Source: FEN-1219 sp037445815
GTDB taxonomy: Bacteria; Pseudomonadota; Gammaproteobacteria; Steroidobacterales; Rariloculaceae
Length of the DNA stretch: 15,822 nucleotides
Assembly: GCA_037445815.1 (NCBI GenBank)
Contig: JBBIJV010000070.1
Coordinates: 1-15,822, forward strand
Direction: 5' to 3'
Shown here: in pieces, positions 12,955 to 15,822 of the stretch
Numbering within the stretch: the stretch's first letter is position 1
How the letters are laid out: each line of letters begins with the position of its first letter
The notes under the pieces: model-generated
What the model was told of the DNA's origin: nothing
What the model saw: only the letters and a program-made list of their open reading frames with translations
The model's database searches: none
Translations under genes and position numbers: made by a program

Positions 12955-13311
12955 TTACAAGATTCCCCGCACCAGCCACTCGCCGACCGTCCCGAGCACC
13001 GACATCATCAGCGCGCCGCCGAGCGCCCAGCCGAAGCCGTCGATGCGCAGGTGATCCGTGAGCTTGTCCGTGAGCACGAGCAGAATGGAGTTGATGATCC
13101 ACCGCGTGATGAACGCGAGCAGCCACGCGATGCCGAGCGTCACCACGGTGAGCACTGCGAAGAGCAGCCAGCCGAGAAGGAAATTCAGCACGCCGAAGAT
13201 GGCGGCCACGAGCACGGCGCTGCCGAAGCTCTTCACGTGGAAGCCGGGCAGGATGGCCGCCGTCAGCCACACCGCCGCGGAAAGAATGAGCCACGAAAGG
13301 ATCAGTTCCAC
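12955..13311 (-). CDS. Phage holin family 4 / YvlD-like membrane protein
   Basis: 118-residue inner-membrane protein of the YvlD / Phage_holin_4_2 family, which despite its name is a common chromosomal protein and not a sign of a prophage. Four hydrophobic segments are seen: about 5-22 (LSWLILSAAVWLTAAILPGF), 30-50, 53-80 and 93-113. A charged loop (TDKLTDHLRIDGFGW) lies between segments 3 and 4, as is typical for the family. Translation starts at GTG 13311, preceded on the minus strand by GGAGAGG at 13316-13322 with a short 4-nt gap. No functional partner is visible nearby. Its role in the cell is not known. Confidence 0.85.
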   Translation of the reverse strand: MELILSWLILSAAVWLTAAILPGFHVKSFGSAVLVAAIFGVLNFLLGWLLFAVLTVVTLGIAWLLAFITRWIINSILLVLTDKLTDHLRIDGFGWALGGALMMSVLGTVGEWLVRGIL

Positions 13312-13650
13312 GTCGCCTCTCCGTATCGCGTGTCGGTTTGCGCGTGCAAGATTCGGTCCAGAACGACGTGCAATCGCCGCCCCTGAACGGGACTGATCGC
13401 AGCCATCAGTGTCAATTGGTTGACAGATCGGCTATCAATCCAGTTGAAGAACAAATTCCCCCGATGCAACCATAGAGCTGCGTCGCATTCAAGAACCGCG
13501 GTGATCGAAGCGCACAACGAATACGGTCCGATGCTACGCGCGCAGCGCTGTCACCGAAGCGGCGCGTCGTAGCCGCAACTCGCCGGCCAGGCATCGAGTG
13601 CGAAAAATCGAGCGTATTCCGTGTCCGTCCAGAAGGAAAGGAGAAGTCGG
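13312..13650. other. Intergenic region with one imperfect inverted repeat
   Basis: Divergent space between the YvlD-like gene and the phospholipase D-like gene, with an AT-richer middle (about 13400-13500). I see no gene. GCTACGCGCGC (13533-13543) can pair with GCGCG-T-CGTAGC (13562-13573), an 11-bp stem with one bulged base and an 18-nt loop. A TTGACA at 13420-13425 has no -10 box at a proper distance. The promoters of the two flanking genes must lie here but cannot be assigned. Confidence 0.4.
13638..13643 (+). promoter_or_regulatory. Ribosome-binding site choosing the ATG at 13651
   Basis: AAGGAG ends 7 nt before ATG 13651. The frame also has a GTG at 13621, but that start lies upstream of this site and has none of its own. 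Confidence 0.75.
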
Positions 13651-15348
13651 ATGGCGAGCGATTTTGAGCGCAAAGTCAGCTCCGACGGGCTCACCTTCAA
13701 GCTGTATCGAGGTGAAGGCGTGGCGCTGCTCGCGTTCGACCTCGACGAGGATCGAGCGACCGACGACTTCGTGGGATTCACGGTCGAGGTCAAGTACCCG
13801 GGCTCGAACCATTGGGGAGCGTTGCGCAACCGACTGCACTTCGAGTACCCACCCACGCCGTTGCGGCAGCGCAGCTACAGGTCTACCGAGGCTCCGTTCC
13901 AGAAGTTTCGCTGGATTCACGTTCCCACGCAAACACCGCAAGGCGAGTTCAGGTACCGCGTGTCGGCGCGCTACATGGCCGCGGACGGAACGCTGTCGAC
14001 GGGAGTGACGGTGGAGAACGCAATCTCGCTGGCCCCGGAAACAATCGAAGGCTTCGTGAACGTGGGGTTCACGCGGGGATTCGCGAGCTCGCAGGCCTAT
14101 GCGCATCGCTTCAACAATGAAACCGGCATTCTTCCCGTGCCCGGCTCGCCGGCGTCGGCGAGCCTCGATCACGACATGACGCCGTTTCGTGAGCACTATG
14201 ACTGGCTCGGTTTCGAGGCGCGGCGGCTGATATTGCAGGTTCTCGACGAGGCGGCGGCCGATCCCGGCCTCACGGTCGATGCGCTGATCTACGAGAGCAA
14301 GGAGCCCGACATCCTTCGTCGACTCGAGGCGCTGGGACCGCGCGTGCGCGCGATCATCGACGATCACGGCGAGCAAGGCGAGGCGAACAGCTGCGAATCG
14401 ATCAGCGCGGCCCGGCTGCAAGCGGCTGGCGCAACCGTGAAGCGTATGCACTTCGGCCGTCAGCAGCACAACAAAGTGCTGTTGGTGCGGGAGAACGGTG
14501 TGGCCAAGAAGGCACTCGCCGGCTCGACGAATTTCGCGCTTCGCGGGCTCTACATCCAGGCGAACAACGCGCTGCTGTTCGAAGACGCCGCTGTCGCCGG
14601 CAAGTTCGGCGAGCTGTTCGATGCCTACTGGAAAGCTCCCAGCAAGTTTCGCCAGAACCCGCTGGCGAAACAGTGGTGGATCGTTCGCGATGAGCCGAAC
14701 ACTCGCGTGTCTCTTTGCTTCTCCCCTCACTCCGACAGCGCACTGTCGCTCGATCCGGTCGCCGAGGCGATAGAGGAGGCCGATAGCTCCGTGCTCTATT
14801 CGATCGTGTTCCTGAGCCAGATCGGCGGCCAGGTACGCGATGCGCTGGACGAGCTCATGGATCGTTCGCTGTTCTCCTACGGCGTCGCTCAGCGTACGAA
14901 CGGCTTGACGGTGAGAAAACCCGACGGCTCGCTCGGTCTTCTGCCGTTCGCCTATCTCGCCGATCACGCACCGGAGCCGTTCAAAACCGAATGGAACGGA
15001 AACACCACAGGCCATTCCAACATGGTGCACCACAAATTCCTGGTCACGGACTTCAATGGCGACCGGCCCATGGTGTTTACGGGCTCGTCGAACATGGCTG
15101 CGGGCGGCGAGACGAGCAACGGCGATCATCTGATCCGCATCGAGGACCGCAAGATCGCGATCGCATATGCGATCGAGGCGCTGCGGCTCTTCGACCACTT
15201 TCATTTTCGGGTGAACACGCAGCCGGCCGACGCCGAGCTCACGTTGCGCCTGGCCAAGCCCCCTGCGTCCGGGAAAAAGACCTGGTTCGCGTCCTACTAC
15301 CGCACCGGCCACGTGAAAGAACGCGACCGCAAGCTGTTCGTGAGGTAG
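13651..15348 (+). CDS. Phospholipase D-superfamily protein with two HKD-type sites
   Basis: 565-residue protein with the two-lobed phospholipase D fold. The first site reads HNKVLLVR (His273, Lys275) with the expected Asp replaced by Arg280, followed by GSTNFA (291-296). The second reads HHKFLVTD (His460, Lys462, Asp467), followed by GSSNMA (478-483), and is canonical. The first ~115 residues look like a separate beta-rich domain (KLYRGEGVALLAFDLDED, later GEFRYRVSARYMAADG). There is no signal peptide or membrane helix, so it is probably cytoplasmic. The superfamily includes lipases, nucleases and transferases; the substrate cannot be told. The start at 13651 is set by AAGGAG. Just after its stop lies a fragment of an RND pump gene, so this gene sits at a rearrangement point. 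Confidence 0.85.
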   Translation: MASDFERKVSSDGLTFKLYRGEGVALLAFDLDEDRATDDFVGFTVEVKYPGSNHWGALRNRLHFEYPPTPLRQRSYRSTEAPFQKFRWIHVPTQTPQGEFRYRVSARYMAADGTLSTGVTVENAISLAPETIEGFVNVGFTRGFASSQAYAHRFNNETGILPVPGSPASASLDHDMTPFREHYDWLGFEARRLILQVLDEAAADPGLTVDALIYESKEPDILRRLEALGPRVRAIIDDHGEQGEANSCESISAARLQAAGATVKRMHFGRQQHNKVLLVRENGVAKKALAGSTNFALRGLYIQANNALLFEDAAVAGKFGELFDAYWKAPSKFRQNPLAKQWWIVRDEPNTRVSLCFSPHSDSALSLDPVAEAIEEADSSVLYSIVFLSQIGGQVRDALDELMDRSLFSYGVAQRTNGLTVRKPDGSLGLLPFAYLADHAPEPFKTEWNGNTTGHSNMVHHKFLVTDFNGDRPMVFTGSSNMAAGGETSNGDHLIRIEDRKIAIAYAIEALRLFDHFHFRVNTQPADAELTLRLAKPPASGKKTWFASYYRTGHVKERDRKLFVR

Positions 15349-15406
15349 TCGAAAGCCGTAAGCCATTCGCGGCCGGCAGCCCAAGGCTTCCGAGCCTGCG
15401 TCGGTT

Positions 15407-15592
15407 GTGCCTGCGAGTCAGGCGCCCCTGCGCCAGGCGCTCGGCGTGGCGGTGTTCTTCGGCATGATCGGCGTTACCGTGTTCGGGCTCGTCTTCACGC
15501 CGCTGTTCTACGTGCTGTGCCGGAAGCTCGCGGGGCGTTTTTCGCGCGTGCCGCGCGTGCGGGTCGCGCAGGCTCCGCCTCGACCGGCCTAG
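15407..15592 (+). pseudogene. 3' remnant of an RND efflux permease gene
   Basis: About 60 codons whose product matches only the extreme C-terminus of AcrB/MexB-type pumps: LRQALGVAVFFGMIGVTVFG followed by LVFTPLFYVLCRKL, the last membrane helix and its cytoplasmic end, then a basic tail and TAG. A full permease has about 1,030 residues. Upstream the frame runs into a stop at 15359-15361, and the matching segment begins near 15416. A GTG at 15407 is present without a ribosome-binding site, so expression is unlikely. The body of the gene has been lost or replaced by the phospholipase D-like gene. Confidence 0.85.
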
Positions 15593-15746
15593 CGCCGCGC
15601 GCGTCGCGTACGCCGCGCAGGCAGGGGCGCGGAACGGTCGTGCCGGCGTCGCGTCCCAAATTCATGTTGCGTTCAGGGCCGATGTGCGGAGATATCCACC
15701 GAGGACTCGCCGGCCCGAGGACCGGCACCGAGAAGGAAGCCGAAGC

Positions 15747-15822
15747 ATGATTGCGCCCGAAGCCTTGAAGCATGCCCTCGTCGCGTTGTGGTGCCTCGCC
15801 GCGGCGGCGGGCTGCGCCAAGG
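15747..15822 (+). CDS. Lipoprotein, possibly an outer-membrane efflux factor (partial)
   Basis: Only the first 25 codons are in the window. They encode a lipoprotein signal: MIAPEALKHALV, a hydrophobic stretch, and the lipobox AAGC with Cys23. AAGGAAG about 8 nt upstream of the ATG is a good ribosome-binding site. Its place right after the end of an RND permease gene is where the NodT/OprM-type outer-membrane lipoprotein of an efflux operon is normally found, so that is the likely identity; the visible residues alone prove only a lipoprotein. The 154 bp before it hold a GCCGG / CCGGC inverted repeat but no clear promoter. Confidence 0.5.
   Translation, partial: MIAPEALKHALVALWCLAAAAGCAK

Noticed and set aside
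12955..13311. Prophage signal from the holin-family gene
   Set aside because: This family is mostly chromosomal and no other phage gene is near it.
11854..13386. 510-codon plus-strand frame across the amidohydrolase and YvlD-like genes
   Set aside because: Low-complexity Ser/Arg/Ala product that spans two real minus-strand genes and the gap between them.
13534..15384. 616-codon minus-strand frame opposite the phospholipase D-like gene
   Set aside because: Arg/Leu/Val/His-rich shadow without motifs; the plus-strand gene has two HKD-type sites and a good ribosome-binding site.
1..15822. CRISPR arrays, tRNA or rRNA genes, insertion sequences
   Set aside because: I saw no regular spaced repeats, no tRNA-like cloverleaf at the island junction (the target is guaA), and no transposase motif; this is by eye only.

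Overview
The window looks like a chromosome segment of a high-GC gammaproteobacterium. The evidence is the divergent xseA / guaB-guaA arrangement, which is typical of Gammaproteobacteria, strong G/C at third codon positions, and several Sec-exported or lipid-anchored envelope proteins. I cannot name a genus.

Layout. 1-1098 (minus): xseA, with its 3' end outside the window. 1187-4239 (plus): guaB and guaA, overlapping by 4 bp, the two-step IMP-to-GMP pathway. 4242-8187: a 3,946-bp element at the 3' end of guaA. It is bounded by two identical 18-bp copies of the last bases of guaA (4224-4241 and 8170-8187). Its cargo is a three-gene plus-strand cluster: a Phd/YefM-like antitoxin, a PemK/MazF-like toxin, and an 824-residue fusion of an archaeo-eukaryotic primase domain of the TOTE conflict-system type with a superfamily 2 helicase. 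Both ends are non-coding and carry repeated TGACGGTA motifs; the left end also has nested inverted repeats. No integrase is present. This is the most interesting part of the window.

8188-12581: envelope and metabolic genes. They are a lipoprotein with a degenerate SGNH/GDSL hydrolase fold, a periplasmic PQQ-dependent dehydrogenase, and a convergent exported amidohydrolase. 12582-13311 (minus): a short coding-like remnant and a small four-helix membrane protein of the YvlD / phage holin 4 family. 13312-13650 holds no gene. 13651-15348: a phospholipase D-superfamily protein with two HKD-type sites, one of them degenerate. 15407-15592: the last ~60 codons of an RND efflux permease without the rest of the gene. 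15747 to the end: the start of a lipoprotein that may be the outer-membrane factor of the same broken efflux operon.

How the parts fit. The guaA-linked element reads as a compact defence or maintenance island: a toxin-antitoxin pair with its own promoter and operator, followed within 43 bp by the primase-helicase. The right end of the window records a second rearrangement, in which a phospholipase D-like gene sits where the body of an RND pump gene should be. All calls come from reading the sequence; no database search was run.
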